Shown here piece by piece: positions 25,825 through 36,974 of a stretch of DNA of 64,000 bases. The DNA is from a bacterium HR11 (lineage in GTDB: Bacteria; Acidobacteriota; HRBIN11). The stretch is taken from contig BEHN01000002.1 in assembly GCA_002898535.1 (NCBI GenBank), positions 222,246 to 286,245 of the forward strand, in the 5' to 3' direction. The position numbers were made by a program, and so were the translations under genes. Under the pieces are notes generated by a model. That model saw nothing but the letters and a program-made list of their open reading frames with translations. It was not told where the DNA came from and ran no database searches. The first letter of the stretch is position 1, and each line of letters starts with the position of its first letter.

Positions 25825-26730
25825 ATGAAGACGTTCGGTCGGAGAAGCCTGGGAACAGCGGCCACGGTGGTCGTCCTGGCCTTTTGCGTGGCCTGCGCCC
25901 CGGCCTATGCGCACAAAAAGCGCTACGGCGCTTATGCCTACGGTGGGGTCTACGCCTCGCCGGTCGGCGTCTTTGCGGAACTGCAGTACTACGGGACGTG
26001 GGTCTCGGTCCCGCCCTTCGGATACTGCTGGCGACCCTGGGTCGTGGCAGGCTGGCGGCCCTATCTGTACGGGCACTGGATCTGGACTCGATACGGCTGG
26101 TTCTGGGTCTCCTATGAGCCCTTCGGCTGGATCGTCTATCACTACGGCCGATGGCTGTTCCATCCCGTCTACGGATGGCTCTGGGTCCCGGACTATACGT
26201 GGGGACCGGCGTGGGTCCAGTGGGTCGTCGTCGGGACCTACATCGGATGGGCGCCCCTGCCGCCGCCCGGTTGGAACGTCCCACCGCCCTGGCCCGGCGA
26301 GGGCCATTATGACGATGACGACTACGAGGACGACGGGCCCTATCCGGGGCCTTACGGTTATGGACCCACGCCCGGACCGGCCCGACCCCGACTTTCGGCC
26401 CACCTGTGGGTCTTCGTCTCGGTCCAGGAATTCACCCGGGACAACGTGGCCCGGTACGTTCGAACCCCGGCCTTCCCGCGCGACTCTAATCTAAGAGTCG
26501 AGCGACGGGTCCCGGACGTCCGGGAGGTCGAGCGGCTGGCCGGCCAGCCGATTCGGCCGGTACCTTTAGAATGGGCGAAGACGGACGATGGCCCTGCAAG
26601 CGTGGTCCGACCGCAGTTACCGCAGAGCGAAGAGCGGCGGGTGGAATCGTACCGTCCGATGGTCGAGCGGGAAGTGTTGCGACCCCAGGGAAAGCCGAGG
26701 TTCCGGCCCCGCGAGGGGGAGGACCGGTAG
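25825..26730 (+). CDS. Secreted Trp/Tyr-rich DUF6600-like protein
   Basis: A 301-aa exported protein of unknown function; GGAGGTGAG precedes ATG 25825. The signal peptide spans about residues 1-30 (ends AYAHK). Residues about 45-155 contain repeated aromatic motifs of the DUF6600 type: FAELQYYGTWVSVPPFGYCW, GHWIWTRYGWFWVSYEPFGW, YHYGRWLFHPVYGWLWVPD and AWVQWVVVGTYIGWAPLPPP. A Pro/Gly/Asp-rich spacer (about 160-190) and a charged C-terminal region follow. It is expected on the cell surface or in the periplasm. The sigma-54 promoter just upstream suggests stress- or surface-dependent expression. A strong terminator follows about 110 bp downstream. Confidence 0.82.
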   Translation: MKTFGRRSLGTAATVVVLAFCVACAPAYAHKKRYGAYAYGGVYASPVGVFAELQYYGTWVSVPPFGYCWRPWVVAGWRPYLYGHWIWTRYGWFWVSYEPFGWIVYHYGRWLFHPVYGWLWVPDYTWGPAWVQWVVVGTYIGWAPLPPPGWNVPPPWPGEGHYDDDDYEDDGPYPGPYGYGPTPGPARPRLSAHLWVFVSVQEFTRDNVARYVRTPAFPRDSNLRVERRVPDVREVERLAGQPIRPVPLEWAKTDDGPASVVRPQLPQSEERRVESYRPMVEREVLRPQGKPRFRPREGEDR

Positions 26731-26841
26731 TCGGACCCCCTTGCCGACCTGGGGGGAAAGACCTATATATAAGAAGACCAACGCTCTTATTGCCCCAAAC
26801 CCCAGCCAAGCCCCGTGATTAAGCGCCACCTGGGGCCCCGA

Positions 26842-26898
26842 TGGGATCGTGACTCCCCCTCCCGGTCACGATCCCACCCCCTCCTCCTTTTCTTTTTG
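26842..26898 (+). terminator. Strong intrinsic terminator after the DUF6600 gene
   Basis: A 12-bp perfect stem, TGGGATCGTGAC with GTCACGATCCCA (loop of about 11 nt), then a C-run and a T-rich tract ending TTTTCTTTTT at 26889-26898. The following 26900-27139 stretch shows no gene; it contains the A/T-rich GCTATATATACC near 26901. Confidence 0.8.
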
Positions 26899-27139
26899 AA
26901 GCCCGCTATATATACCCCAATCGACACTTTATGTCAAATCGACCCCCTGATCCAGGGACTATGGGACGATTTGCCCCCAAAAGTCGCTGAAGCATCTGAA
27001 GTTCGCCCAATGGCGCCTTAAAGTTCACCGGCGCATGGCCGAGCCTACGCCCGACGACCCGTCTACCGACTTCAGCGCTCTCTGCGTCCTGGTGGGTTAA
27101 CAAGTCCATGAGGGGGTCGCCTTGGCCGGGGTGCGATAT

Positions 27140-27169
27140 TTGACGGCCATCGGGCCGCGCTTGTAAGAT
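27140..27169 (+). promoter_or_regulatory. Probable sigma-70 promoter of the MBL-fold gene
   Basis: TTGACG at 27140-27145 and TAAGAT at 27164-27169, spacer 18 bp, ending 28 bp before the ATG at 27198. Confidence 0.5.
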
Positions 27170-27197
27170 AGCAGGCCCAAAGCCGAGGGGCCCACGT

Positions 27198-28136
27198 ATG
27201 GCCAGAAGGGCGGGTATTGTCGTCCGCTTCCGGGGTGTTCGGGGTAGCCATCCCGTGCCGGGACCGCGTACGGTCCGGTACGGGGGGAACACGTCTTGTG
27301 TGGAAGTTCAAGCCGGTGGGCACCGGATCCTGTTGGACGCGGGGACGGGCATCATCTCCTTGGGGGACGAGCTGTTCCAAGCGCATATCGCCTCATCGCG
27401 GGAGGCGGCGGCGCCCGAATCCATCGTCCTGACCATCCTGTTCAGTCATACCCATTACGACCACACGCAGGGCCTGCCCTTCTTCAAGCCCATCTTTCTG
27501 CCCTCCACGACGTGCTTCCTCTTCGGGCCGAAGACCCTGGAGCTCCCCTTTGAGGAGGGCCTCCGCCGGGCGATGGTCTCGCCCTACTTCCCGGTGAATC
27601 TGGAAGACCTTCAGTCGGTGCGGGTCGTCCGAAGCGTGAAGCCCAGCGAGGTCATCGTCTTCCAAGAGGGCTCGCTATACCCGGAAGTCTACAATGCCAC
27701 CCGGGAGCGGCACCTCTATCAGAATGCCCCTCTCAAGGTGTGGGTCGGCCACTCCCTGGGTCACCCCGACGGGGGCGTTTACATGTACCGCATCGAATAC
27801 CGTCATGGGACCGTCGTTTACGTGACCGACACGGAGGGTTACGTCGGGGGCGACCGGCGGGTCATCCAATTTGCCCGGGGGGCGGATGTCCTGATTCACG
27901 ACTCCCAGTACATGCCGGAAGATTACACGGCGTCGCTGTATCCCGTGCAGGGCTTCGGTCATAGCACCTGTGAGATGGCCGCCGAGGTCGCCCGGGCCGC
28001 CCAGGTCCGCCATCTCTACCTCTTTCACTACGACCCCCAGTACAGCGATGAGCAGATCGACGCCATGGTCGAACGGGCCCGGTCGATCTTTCCGAACACG
28101 ACGGGGGCCTATGAAGGCCTGACGGTCGAGATTTAG
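27198..28136 (+). CDS. Metallo-beta-lactamase-fold hydrolase
   Basis: A 312-aa cytoplasmic metallohydrolase. The N-terminus VRFRGVRGSHPVPGPRTVRY and GGNTSCVEV are shared with phosphodiesterase-like MBL proteins of the RNase Z/PhnP neighbourhood. The di-metal site motif is HTHYDH (SHTHYDHTQGLPFF), with later ligands in VYVTDTEG, IHDSQYMPEDY, GHSTCEMAAEVA and LYLFHYDPQYSD. Family relatives include response-regulator-associated and cyclic-nucleotide phosphodiesterase-like enzymes, but the substrate cannot be told from sequence. Confidence 0.85.
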   Translation: MARRAGIVVRFRGVRGSHPVPGPRTVRYGGNTSCVEVQAGGHRILLDAGTGIISLGDELFQAHIASSREAAAPESIVLTILFSHTHYDHTQGLPFFKPIFLPSTTCFLFGPKTLELPFEEGLRRAMVSPYFPVNLEDLQSVRVVRSVKPSEVIVFQEGSLYPEVYNATRERHLYQNAPLKVWVGHSLGHPDGGVYMYRIEYRHGTVVYVTDTEGYVGGDRRVIQFARGADVLIHDSQYMPEDYTASLYPVQGFGHSTCEMAAEVARAAQVRHLYLFHYDPQYSDEQIDAMVERARSIFPNTTGAYEGLTVEI

Positions 28137-28154
28137 GGCAAGTCGGCGGTGTGC

Positions 28155-28310
28155 ATCCCGGCCTGCTCGCTCGAGCGGGGCCGCCATTCCAACGGGATGG
28201 GGTGATGTCGTGAGGCGGGACGGCGTTGAATAAGAACCACGGACTCCAGACTACCTGCCATTCGCCGTTCGCCGGCCTACGGGTCGGCGTCGTCGCGCCG
28301 TTACGTCATC
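28155..28310. repeat. Family-B element, full-length copy
   Basis: A palindrome core GCTCGCTCGAGCGGGG is followed by CCGCCATTCCAACGGGATGG, GCGTTGAATAAGAACCACGG and ACTCCAGAC. A short CCATTCGCCGTTCGCC array then leads to a GGGTCGGCGTCGTCGCGCCG block. The same order of blocks is seen at 23446-23580 and, inverted, at 15281-15410. Confidence 0.72.
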
Positions 28311-28428
28311 CCCCGACCCGGTCTCGGGCCCCGGGCAGAAGGGGAGGGCCGAGAAGCTGGGATTTCAGGATTGGATACGGCAAAAGGGAATTTTGAAACG
28401 AGACAGAAGATGGGTTGGAGAGGGAGCC

Positions 28429-28674
28429 ATGAGTGATGCCACGGCGTGGCTCGCACGGGTCCTGATCGGGTTGGGTCTGCTTTTAGTGGCCTTGGGTTTG
28501 GTCCTCTGGGCCCTGACTCGGCTCCCGGGCCTGGGCTTTCTGGGGCGTCTGCCGGGCGACTTCCACTGGAAGAAGGACTCTGTCGAGATATACTTTCCCC
28601 TGGCGACGAGCCTCTTGATCAGCCTACTCCTGACCCTTCTCTTGAATCTCCTGTTTTGGCTCAAGCGCCGCTGA
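28429..28674 (+). CDS. Small DUF2905 membrane protein
   Basis: An 81-aa protein with two membrane helices (about residues 8-29 and 57-77). Between them is the family signature LGRLPGDFHWKKDSVEIYFP, where GRLPGD is the conserved DUF2905 motif. GGAGAGGGAG precedes ATG 28429; an upstream in-frame ATG at 28393 lacks such a site. Its function is unknown. It stands alone between the MBL hydrolase and aroDE genes. Confidence 0.88.
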   Translation: MSDATAWLARVLIGLGLLLVALGLVLWALTRLPGLGFLGRLPGDFHWKKDSVEIYFPLATSLLISLLLTLLLNLLFWLKRR

Positions 28675-28737
28675 AGATTAGCAGGTGGTGTAGCGCAGGC
28701 CTCCGGCTGGCCGGGGACGGCCTAAGACCTCGAATTC

Positions 28738-28792
28738 TTGACATGGGGTCGGCAGGCGGTGTTCTATGTAAAGGCGTACCCATAGGTACGCC
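28738..28792 (+). promoter_or_regulatory. Promoter and leader hairpin upstream of aroDE
   Basis: TTGACA at 28738-28743 is followed by TTCTAT at 28762-28767 (spacer 18 bp), a fair sigma-70 promoter. Immediately after comes a perfect 8-bp hairpin, GGCGTACC-CATA-GGTACGCC (28773-28792), at the very start of the transcript. This could stabilise the mRNA or serve as an operator. Confidence 0.5.
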
Positions 28793-28819
28793 CTTGGCGT
28801 TCCGACCGCCCCCCACCCG

Positions 28820-28850
28820 ACCTGCCTATCTGCCCACCTGCCGAATCGCC
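28820..28850. repeat. CTGCCTAT octamer array upstream of aroDE
   Basis: GACCTGCCTATCTGCCCACC then TGCCGAATCGCC: about four units of the CTGCC(C/T)A(T/C) octamer. It ends 7 bp before the aroDE ATG. Confidence 0.65.
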
Positions 28851-28857
28851 CAAAAGA

Positions 28858-30381
28858 ATGACTTGGCATTTTCGCTTTACGACGCCCCGGATATGCTTGA
28901 GTCTGCCGGCCCGGTCCGTCCGCGAACTTCAACGGCTGGTCCACGCTTACGAGGGTCGGGTGGACCTCCTGGAAGTCCGTCTGGACTGGCTCCGAGACTG
29001 GACCGTCGAGGACCTGGAGTTCCTACGGGACCGGCCCGTCCTCTGGACCTTCCGGCCCGTCCGACAGGGCGGGGAGTTTGCCGGGACCGACAGCGAACGG
29101 GTTGAAGTCTTGCGGCAGATCGGACGGCGACGCCTCGGCCAGTGGGTCGATATCGAGTTCGACGTATGGCCGCCCTTGATCACGGAGCTCCGGAGCTACT
29201 TCAAAGTCCTCTTGTCCTACCATCAGTACGACGGTCATCTGCCGCCCTGGCCAGGCTTGCGGGATCTCTTTCGCATGAAGCCCCACGATGCCGTCAAAAT
29301 CGCCCTGCGGCTCGACCGATGGGCCGACATCGTCCGCTTTTTGGACATCGTCGAGGCCTGTCAGGCGGAAGGCCGGGAGGGGGTATGGGTCGTCATGGGG
29401 CCGCGGGGGACCTGGCTCCGCATCCTGACGCCCTGGTTTGGGGGGCTTTGGACGTATGCGTCCCCCGGGGGCACCGTCCAGACGACGGCGGAGGGCCAGG
29501 TCGCCGTCGAAGAGCTGTGGCACGTCTACCGGTATCCCGAGATGGCTCCGGACCATCGGATTTACGGCATCCTGGGCGACCCGGTCGCCCATTCGGTGTC
29601 GCCCTATATCCACAACCGTCTGTTTCAAGAAGCGGGTCTGGCGGCGCACTACGTCCCCTTTGCCGTCGATGACCTGACGGCCTTCTGGTCCCTGGTCCGC
29701 TTTTTACCCGTCGGGGGCCTGAGCGTGACGATCCCCCATAAGATCGGGATTCTCCAGCACCTCGACGACGTCGATGAGGCGGCTCGGTCTATCGGGGCCG
29801 TCAACACGGTCGTCCACCGGGAGGACCGGTGGCTGGGGTCGAATACGGACTGGGTCGGCTTCTGGCGGCCCCTCGTCCGGCGGTTTGGGGCCCGCTCCTG
29901 GCGGGCCCTGATCGTGGGGGCCGGCGGGGCGGCCCACGCCGTGGCTTACGCCCTCCGACGGGCCGGGTGCCCCTTCTGGGTGACGAACCGCACGTATGAG
30001 AAGGCCGAGGCCCTGGCCCGACGGTTCGGCGGGACGGCCGTCCCCTGGGACGCCGTCGACCCGACGGTCTTTGACTTGCTCGTCCACACGACGCCCCTCG
30101 GGATGGCCCCCCACACCGACCAGATGCCGCCCATTCCGGACGCCTGGCTGGCCGGGAAGGTCGTCTACGACTTGGTCTACAATCCCCCGGAGACCCGCCT
30201 CCTCCGGCAGGCCCGGGCGGTCGGCGCCCAGGCGGTCCTGTCGGGCCTGCCGATGCTGGCCGAGCAGGCGGCCGAGCAGTTTCGCCTGTGGACGCTCCAG
30301 ACGGTCCGTCCCGACGACGTGGCCGCCCTGGCCCAAGCCTACTTGGAACGGCAGGGGGAAATGTTTAATATATTCGAATAG
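28858..30381 (+). CDS. aroDE: Bifunctional 3-dehydroquinate dehydratase / shikimate dehydrogenase
   Basis: Catalyses steps 3 and 4 of the shikimate pathway in one 507-aa chain. Residues about 1-220 are a type I dehydroquinase: EVRLDWL, WTFRPVRQGGEF (Schiff-base region), the catalytic His in SYHQYDG and the catalytic Lys in DAVKIALR. Residues about 232-500 are AroE: YGILGDPVAHSVSPYIHN, VTIPHK with the catalytic Lys, GSNTDWVGF, the NADP fold VGAGGAAHAVAYAL, NRTYEKAEAL, TPLGM and YDLVYNPPET. Type I AroD fused to AroE is typical of plants and chlamydiae and is scattered in other bacteria. ATG 28858 lies right after a repeat array and has no Shine-Dalgarno sequence. Confidence 0.95.
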   Translation: MTWHFRFTTPRICLSLPARSVRELQRLVHAYEGRVDLLEVRLDWLRDWTVEDLEFLRDRPVLWTFRPVRQGGEFAGTDSERVEVLRQIGRRRLGQWVDIEFDVWPPLITELRSYFKVLLSYHQYDGHLPPWPGLRDLFRMKPHDAVKIALRLDRWADIVRFLDIVEACQAEGREGVWVVMGPRGTWLRILTPWFGGLWTYASPGGTVQTTAEGQVAVEELWHVYRYPEMAPDHRIYGILGDPVAHSVSPYIHNRLFQEAGLAAHYVPFAVDDLTAFWSLVRFLPVGGLSVTIPHKIGILQHLDDVDEAARSIGAVNTVVHREDRWLGSNTDWVGFWRPLVRRFGARSWRALIVGAGGAAHAVAYALRRAGCPFWVTNRTYEKAEALARRFGGTAVPWDAVDPTVFDLLVHTTPLGMAPHTDQMPPIPDAWLAGKVVYDLVYNPPETRLLRQARAVGAQAVLSGLPMLAEQAAEQFRLWTLQTVRPDDVAALAQAYLERQGEMFNIFE

Positions 30382-30407
30382 GCCCTTCGGCCGTCGGAGG
30401 CCGGACG

Positions 30408-32249
30408 ATGCGAGCACCCATCATCGGCATCGACCTGGGGACGACCAACAGTTGCGTCGCCGTCTTTCAGAACGACCGGGCCGAGGTCATCCCCAACAAA
30501 GAGGGCGCCCGGACGACGCCCTCCATCGTGGCCTTCACCGAGCGGGGCGACCGCCTGGTCGGCCAGATCGCCAAGCGCCAGGCCCTCTTGAACCCGGCCA
30601 ACACGGTCTTTGCCGTCAAGCGTCTCATCGGCCGCAAGTATCAGTCCCCGCCCATCCAGCAGGCCCTTCCGATCCTGCCCTACAAGATCGTCCCGGCCCC
30701 CAACGGCGACATCCGCATCGTGGCCCAGCAACGGGAATACAGCCCCGAGGAAATCTCCGCCTTCATCCTGGCCTACCTGAAGGAGTGCGCCGAGGACTAC
30801 CTCGGCGTCCCGGTCACCGAGGCCGTCATCTCCGTCCCGGCCTACTTCGACGACGCTCAACGGCAGGCGACCAAGGACGCCGGCCGGATCGCCGGCCTCG
30901 AGGTCCGCCGCATCCTCAACGAGCCGACGGCGGCGGCCCTCGCCTACGGCCTGGACAAGACGGACCGCCGGGAGCTCATCGCCGTCTACGACCTGGGCGG
31001 CGGCACCTTCGACATCACGATCCTGGAAAACGACCGGGGCCAGTTCCGGGTCCTGGCGACGGCCGGGGACTCCTTCCTGGGCGGCGAGGACTTCGACCAG
31101 CGCATCATTCAGTGGATGGTCGACAGCTTCCTCCGGGAGACGGGAATCGACCTCCGGCAGGACCGGATGGTCATGCAACGGGTCAAGGAGGCGGCCGAGG
31201 CGGCCAAATGTGAACTGTCGTATCAGCTGGAGACCCGGATTCACCTGCCCTTCATCGCCGTCGACGCTTCCGGTCCCAAGCACCTCCAGATGACCTTGAC
31301 CCGGGCCCAGTTCGAATCGATGGTCGAGGACCTCATCCAGCGGACCCTGGAGCCCTGCCGGCGGGCTCTCCAGGACGCCGGCCTGAAGCCCCAGGACGTC
31401 ACGAAGGTCATCCTCGTCGGGGGGCAGACCCGGATGCCCAAGGTTCAAGCGGTCGTGACCCAATTCTTTGGGACGGCCCCGAGTCGGGAGATCAACCCCG
31501 ACGAGGTCGTCGCCGTCGGGGCGGCCATCCAGGCGGCCATCCTCGCCGGGGAGGTCCGGGAGATCACGCTCCTGGACGTCGTCCCCATGTCGCTGGGCGT
31601 CGAGATCCGGGGCGGCCGGTTCGTCCCCCTGATTCCCCGGAACACGCCGATTCCGACCCGGCACTCCCAGATCTTCACGACCGTCCAGGACAACCAGCGG
31701 GTCGTCGAGATCCACGTCCTGCAGGGCGAAAGCGAGCGGGCTTACGAAAACCGGTCCCTGGCCCGCTTTGAGCTGACGGACATCATGCCGGCGCCCGCCG
31801 GGATTCCCCAGATCGAGGTCACCTTCGAGGTCGATGCCAACGGCATCCTGCAGGTCTCGGCCGTCGACGTCGCCACGGGCCGGGAGCAGTCCATCCGGGT
31901 CCGTCCCTCGAGCGGCCTCTCCCGCGGGGAGGTCGAGCGCTTGGCCCTTCAAGCGGCCGACGAGGCCGAGCGCCGCAAGCAGGCTCAACAGGTCGAGAAG
32001 TACAAAAAGGAGCTGGCCGACTTGCTGGAGAACAGTCGGAAGGTCTATTCTCAGTTTGAGAATCATCTGGACGAGAGCGAGCGGAGCACCGTCCAGGCCG
32101 TCTTCCAGCAGGTCCAGTCGGCCCTCCATTCGGGGAACTTGAGTCAGCTCCAAGAAGCCATCGAGCAGATTCAGCAGGTCTCCGAAATCCTGACCCAGGC
32201 CATGTTCCGGACGGCCATGGACTCCGGTCCGAGCCCGCCTTTGATTTGA
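30408..32249 (+). CDS. dnaK: Molecular chaperone DnaK (Hsp70)
   Basis: ATP-dependent Hsp70 chaperone of 613 aa. The N-terminal ATPase carries [59 protein letters not shown] and [14 protein letters not shown]. The interdomain linker is [15 protein letters not shown], followed by the substrate-binding domain ([38 protein letters not shown]) and a helical lid. The C-terminus ends SGPSPPLI without the EEVD-like tail of GrpE-partnered DnaK. No grpE or dnaJ is nearby, so this may be a secondary copy. It follows aroDE by 26 bp. Confidence 0.94.
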   Translation: MRAPIIGIDLGTTNSCVAVFQNDRAEVIPNKEGARTTPSIVAFTERGDRLVGQIAKRQALLNPANTVFAVKRLIGRKYQSPPIQQALPILPYKIVPAPNGDIRIVAQQREYSPEEISAFILAYLKECAEDYLGVPVTEAVISVPAYFDDAQRQATKDAGRIAGLEVRRILNEPTAAALAYGLDKTDRRELIAVYDLGGGTFDITILENDRGQFRVLATAGDSFLGGEDFDQRIIQWMVDSFLRETGIDLRQDRMVMQRVKEAAEAAKCELSYQLETRIHLPFIAVDASGPKHLQMTLTRAQFESMVEDLIQRTLEPCRRALQDAGLKPQDVTKVILVGGQTRMPKVQAVVTQFFGTAPSREINPDEVVAVGAAIQAAILAGEVREITLLDVVPMSLGVEIRGGRFVPLIPRNTPIPTRHSQIFTTVQDNQRVVEIHVLQGESERAYENRSLARFELTDIMPAPAGIPQIEVTFEVDANGILQVSAVDVATGREQSIRVRPSSGLSRGEVERLALQAADEAERRKQAQQVEKYKKELADLLENSRKVYSQFENHLDESERSTVQAVFQQVQSALHSGNLSQLQEAIEQIQQVSEILTQAMFRTAMDSGPSPPLI

Positions 32250-32262
32250 TGGAAAGGGAGAT

Positions 32263-34234
<1,972 letters not shown>

Positions 34235-34239
34235 GGTCC

Positions 34240-34318
34240 GGCCCTTCGGGAATTCGGCAGTCTGGGAGGCCGAACGCCCCTATGGCCGAACTCCCGAATT
34301 CCCGGATTCCCGCATCCC
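34240..34318. repeat. Inverted TTCGGGAATTCGG arrays between guaB and hemW
   Basis: The left half is CCCTTCGGGAATTCGGCAGT and the right half GGCCGAACTCCCGAATTCCC followed by GGATTCCCG. The two halves are inverted copies that could form a hairpin of about 35 bp arms. The array ends one base before the hemW ATG. Confidence 0.72.
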
Positions 34319-34319
34319 G

Positions 34320-35441
34320 ATGGACCTCGCCGTTTACGTCCACGTTCCCTTCTGCGTGGACCGGTGCGTGTACTGTGACTTCGTGACGGTCCGCTACGAA
34401 CCGGCCTGGCGGCGGCTTTATGTCCGAGTCCTCCTCCAGGAAATCCGCCGATGGGCCGACCGACTGCCGGACCGGGTCGTCCGGAGCGTCTACTTTGGGG
34501 GCGGCACGCCCGGCGTGCTCCATCCCGACGAAATCGGACAGGTCCTGGACGCCCTCCGGTCGGCCTGGCTTATAGCCGAGGACGCCGAAATCACCGTCGA
34601 GACGACCCCCTGGGCCGTCACGGCCTCCAAGCTCCAAGGCCTTCGAGACCTGGGCGTGAACCGCATCAGCGTGGGCATCCAGGCTTACGACGACGACCTG
34701 CTGGCGGCCATGGGCCGGGTCCACCGTCGGCGTCATATCGAGCGCGCCGTCGAGCGTCTGCGGGCCGGGACTTGGAACTGGAACGCCGACCTCATCCTCG
34801 GCTACCCGGGGCAAACGAGGACCCGGTGGCAGTCCACGGTCCGACGCCTCCTGCAGGACGCCCCGCCGCACGTGTCCCTCTACATCTTAGAGGTCCACGA
34901 GTCCACGCCCCTGGGCCGCTGGGTGGCGGCCGGGACCGTCCGACCCCCATCCGACGCGTGGGTCGAGCGGGCTTGGCGATGGGCTTACGTTCAATTCCGA
35001 CGGGCCGGCTATCGGTTCTACGAGGTCTCGAACCTGGCCCGACCCGGGTTTGAATCCCGTCACAACCTGACGTACTGGCGGCTGGACGACTACCTCGGCC
35101 TCGGGATGGGGGCTCACTCCTGCGTGGGACCCTACCGCTGGCAAAATCCGGCCGCCTGGTTGGACTACAGCCGGATGGTCCTCCAGGGAGAGACGCCGGC
35201 CTTCACGTTCCGGGACCGCCGGGAGCGACTGCGGGAACGCATCCTGCTGGGACTCCGCACCCGCTGGGGAATCCCCGACCGATGGCTGAGACTCTATCAC
35301 GGGTCCGACGACGGCTGGCGGGTCTTCCTGCAAGAAGCCGTCCGCCAGGGCTGGCTCCGACTCGACCGAGGGCGGCTCCGGGCGACGCCGGCCGGCTGGT
35401 TCCGCCTGATGACCCTGTACGAGGGCCTGGGTGTGGCTTAA
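34320..35441 (+). CDS. hemW: HemW-like radical SAM protein (heme chaperone)
   Basis: Radical-SAM family protein related to coproporphyrinogen dehydrogenase; HemW binds heme and is thought to deliver it to membrane proteins. It has 373 aa. The cluster motif is CVDRCVYCDF (C12, C16, C19), followed by YFGGGTPGVL, NRISVGIQAYDD, NADLILGYPGQT, YEVSNLARPG and the HemW C-terminal domain with LGLGMGAHSC. The short N-terminus before the first Cys fits HemW rather than HemN. The start codon directly abuts a repeat array and has no Shine-Dalgarno sequence. Confidence 0.9.
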   Translation: MDLAVYVHVPFCVDRCVYCDFVTVRYEPAWRRLYVRVLLQEIRRWADRLPDRVVRSVYFGGGTPGVLHPDEIGQVLDALRSAWLIAEDAEITVETTPWAVTASKLQGLRDLGVNRISVGIQAYDDDLLAAMGRVHRRRHIERAVERLRAGTWNWNADLILGYPGQTRTRWQSTVRRLLQDAPPHVSLYILEVHESTPLGRWVAAGTVRPPSDAWVERAWRWAYVQFRRAGYRFYEVSNLARPGFESRHNLTYWRLDDYLGLGMGAHSCVGPYRWQNPAAWLDYSRMVLQGETPAFTFRDRRERLRERILLGLRTRWGIPDRWLRLYHGSDDGWRVFLQEAVRQGWLRLDRGRLRATPAGWFRLMTLYEGLGVA

Positions 35442-35462
35442 CCGAGCCCTTCGGTCATTCCA

Positions 35463-36944
35463 TCATTTCGTCACCCCCGTCACTTTTTCCGACTGCCCTG
35501 CCGAAACCAGCAAGAGGACCGGGACGGCCGGCAGGCGAAATCGGCCGAACTCGATGCCGGGCGTCGCCGCAAAGCAGAAGTAAAAAGCGATGATGCCCAG
35601 GATCCCCCGTACGGCGTCTCGGTCCCGGAAACCCTGCCCGACGGACCACCCGACCAGACCGTACCAGAACAGGGCACCGACGAGACGGATAAGGCCCGAG
35701 GCCGGCAGACGCCGGAGCCATACCGGGTACGCCGGGTCCGGGGCCAGCCACGTAGCCGCCGTGTTCCACACGAACATCCCGACCCAGCCGGGCCCGTAGG
35801 CCCGGAGGACCCGGCGGCCGACCTCTTGGAGGCACCCGACGTAAGCCGGCCGTTCGACGGCGATGATCAGACCCCGCAGGCCGGCGGGCTTCTGATCGTA
35901 CGTTTGCCAGAGAGGGTCCCGGTACAGCCAGGGGGACCGCAGGACGGCGAACCGCTGAAGGACTTCAGCCTCCCGAGGGTCCGGCGGATTCGGCCAAAAC
36001 ATCTTTTCCAGTAGGGCCAGGACCGTGGGGTCGAACCGGGACGGCCGATTTAGCCAAGTGTCGGCTGAAATGCCTTCTCGCGCCTCGCCGCACCGGCGGA
36101 CCCATCCCCACGTCTGGAGCCGGTACCCCAGCGTCGGCGACAGGCCCCCAGCCTGTTGTTCTCGGACGACCCGCCGCCAGTACGCCAAGTCGTGCTGGCC
36201 TGGGCGGGCCATCACGGCGTCGTAATAGCTCAGTCGGGCCGGAATCCAGCTACTGAAGAACCACCGGCCTGTGTGCCAGTAATTCCGCAGGAACCACGGG
36301 CCCAGGACGAGACCGTAGGCCAGCCACAGCGCCGCCACACGGCCGGCCTCCCGGCGGGAGAACCGGCGGAAGACCCACCAGGCCAGGCCCCATACGAAGG
36401 GTACGGGCAGGTGGATCGACCGAATATGCGTGGCGATTCCAAAGGCCAGGCCCGCCCGGACGGCCCACCTCCAGGACGTCCGCCGCAGGCCCTCCAGCCA
36501 GAGCCAGAGGCCCAGCATCCAGAAAGTGATGAAGGTAATCTCCGTGAGGAGCCATCCGGCGTACAGGGGCGTCAGGGGGTTCAGGGCATAGACCCAGGCC
36601 ACGCTCCAAGCCCGCCGAGGCGAGGTCATCCGGGCCGCCGTGACCCGTAGAAGCCACACATTCAGCGTATCCAGCAGGACCTGAAAGACCTGGACGACGA
36701 CCGGTAGCGGGGCCAAGCGGTACAACAGCCCGACGATCCAGGGGTACCCGACCGTCCGGCCCAGGGCCGGGAAGCGACCCGTGGCCTGGAAGACATAGCC
36801 CAGCAGGTCGTATTCCCAACTGTCCAGGTTGAAATAGGGCGTCAGGTACCGGCGGTGGAGCCAGAGCGCCCCGACCCGCCACACGAGGGCCGCCGCCAGG
36901 AGGCCGACCGTCGGTCGACGGCGGATGACGTCAGGAAGCCGCAT
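35463..36944 (-). CDS. GT-C type membrane glycosyltransferase (PMT/ArnT-like)
   Basis: A 493-aa integral membrane protein with about 10-12 hydrophobic helices. Near the first periplasmic loop is an acidic motif, YFNLDSWEYDLLGYV, placed like the catalytic Asp/Glu motif of GT-C (GT39/GT83) enzymes, and GRTVGYPWIVGLLYRL follows. Such enzymes use polyprenyl-phosphate sugars to glycosylate proteins or lipids. Donor and acceptor are unknown and sequence similarity is only at family level. The last codons (EKVTGVTK) fall in a GTCACCCCCGTCAC short repeat. It is convergent with hemW, with a 21-bp gap. Confidence 0.7.
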   Translation of the reverse strand: MRLPDVIRRRPTVGLLAAALVWRVGALWLHRRYLTPYFNLDSWEYDLLGYVFQATGRFPALGRTVGYPWIVGLLYRLAPLPVVVQVFQVLLDTLNVWLLRVTAARMTSPRRAWSVAWVYALNPLTPLYAGWLLTEITFITFWMLGLWLWLEGLRRTSWRWAVRAGLAFGIATHIRSIHLPVPFVWGLAWWVFRRFSRREAGRVAALWLAYGLVLGPWFLRNYWHTGRWFFSSWIPARLSYYDAVMARPGQHDLAYWRRVVREQQAGGLSPTLGYRLQTWGWVRRCGEAREGISADTWLNRPSRFDPTVLALLEKMFWPNPPDPREAEVLQRFAVLRSPWLYRDPLWQTYDQKPAGLRGLIIAVERPAYVGCLQEVGRRVLRAYGPGWVGMFVWNTAATWLAPDPAYPVWLRRLPASGLIRLVGALFWYGLVGWSVGQGFRDRDAVRGILGIIAFYFCFAATPGIEFGRFRLPAVPVLLLVSAGQSEKVTGVTK

Positions 36945-36974
36945 GAATCACCTGTCATGCCGGATACGGGATGT

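Noticed and set aside
26900..27139. Small gene or RNA between the DUF6600 terminator and the MBL promoter
   Set aside because: No open frame with a ribosome-binding site and no tRNA-like or other recognisable fold was seen.
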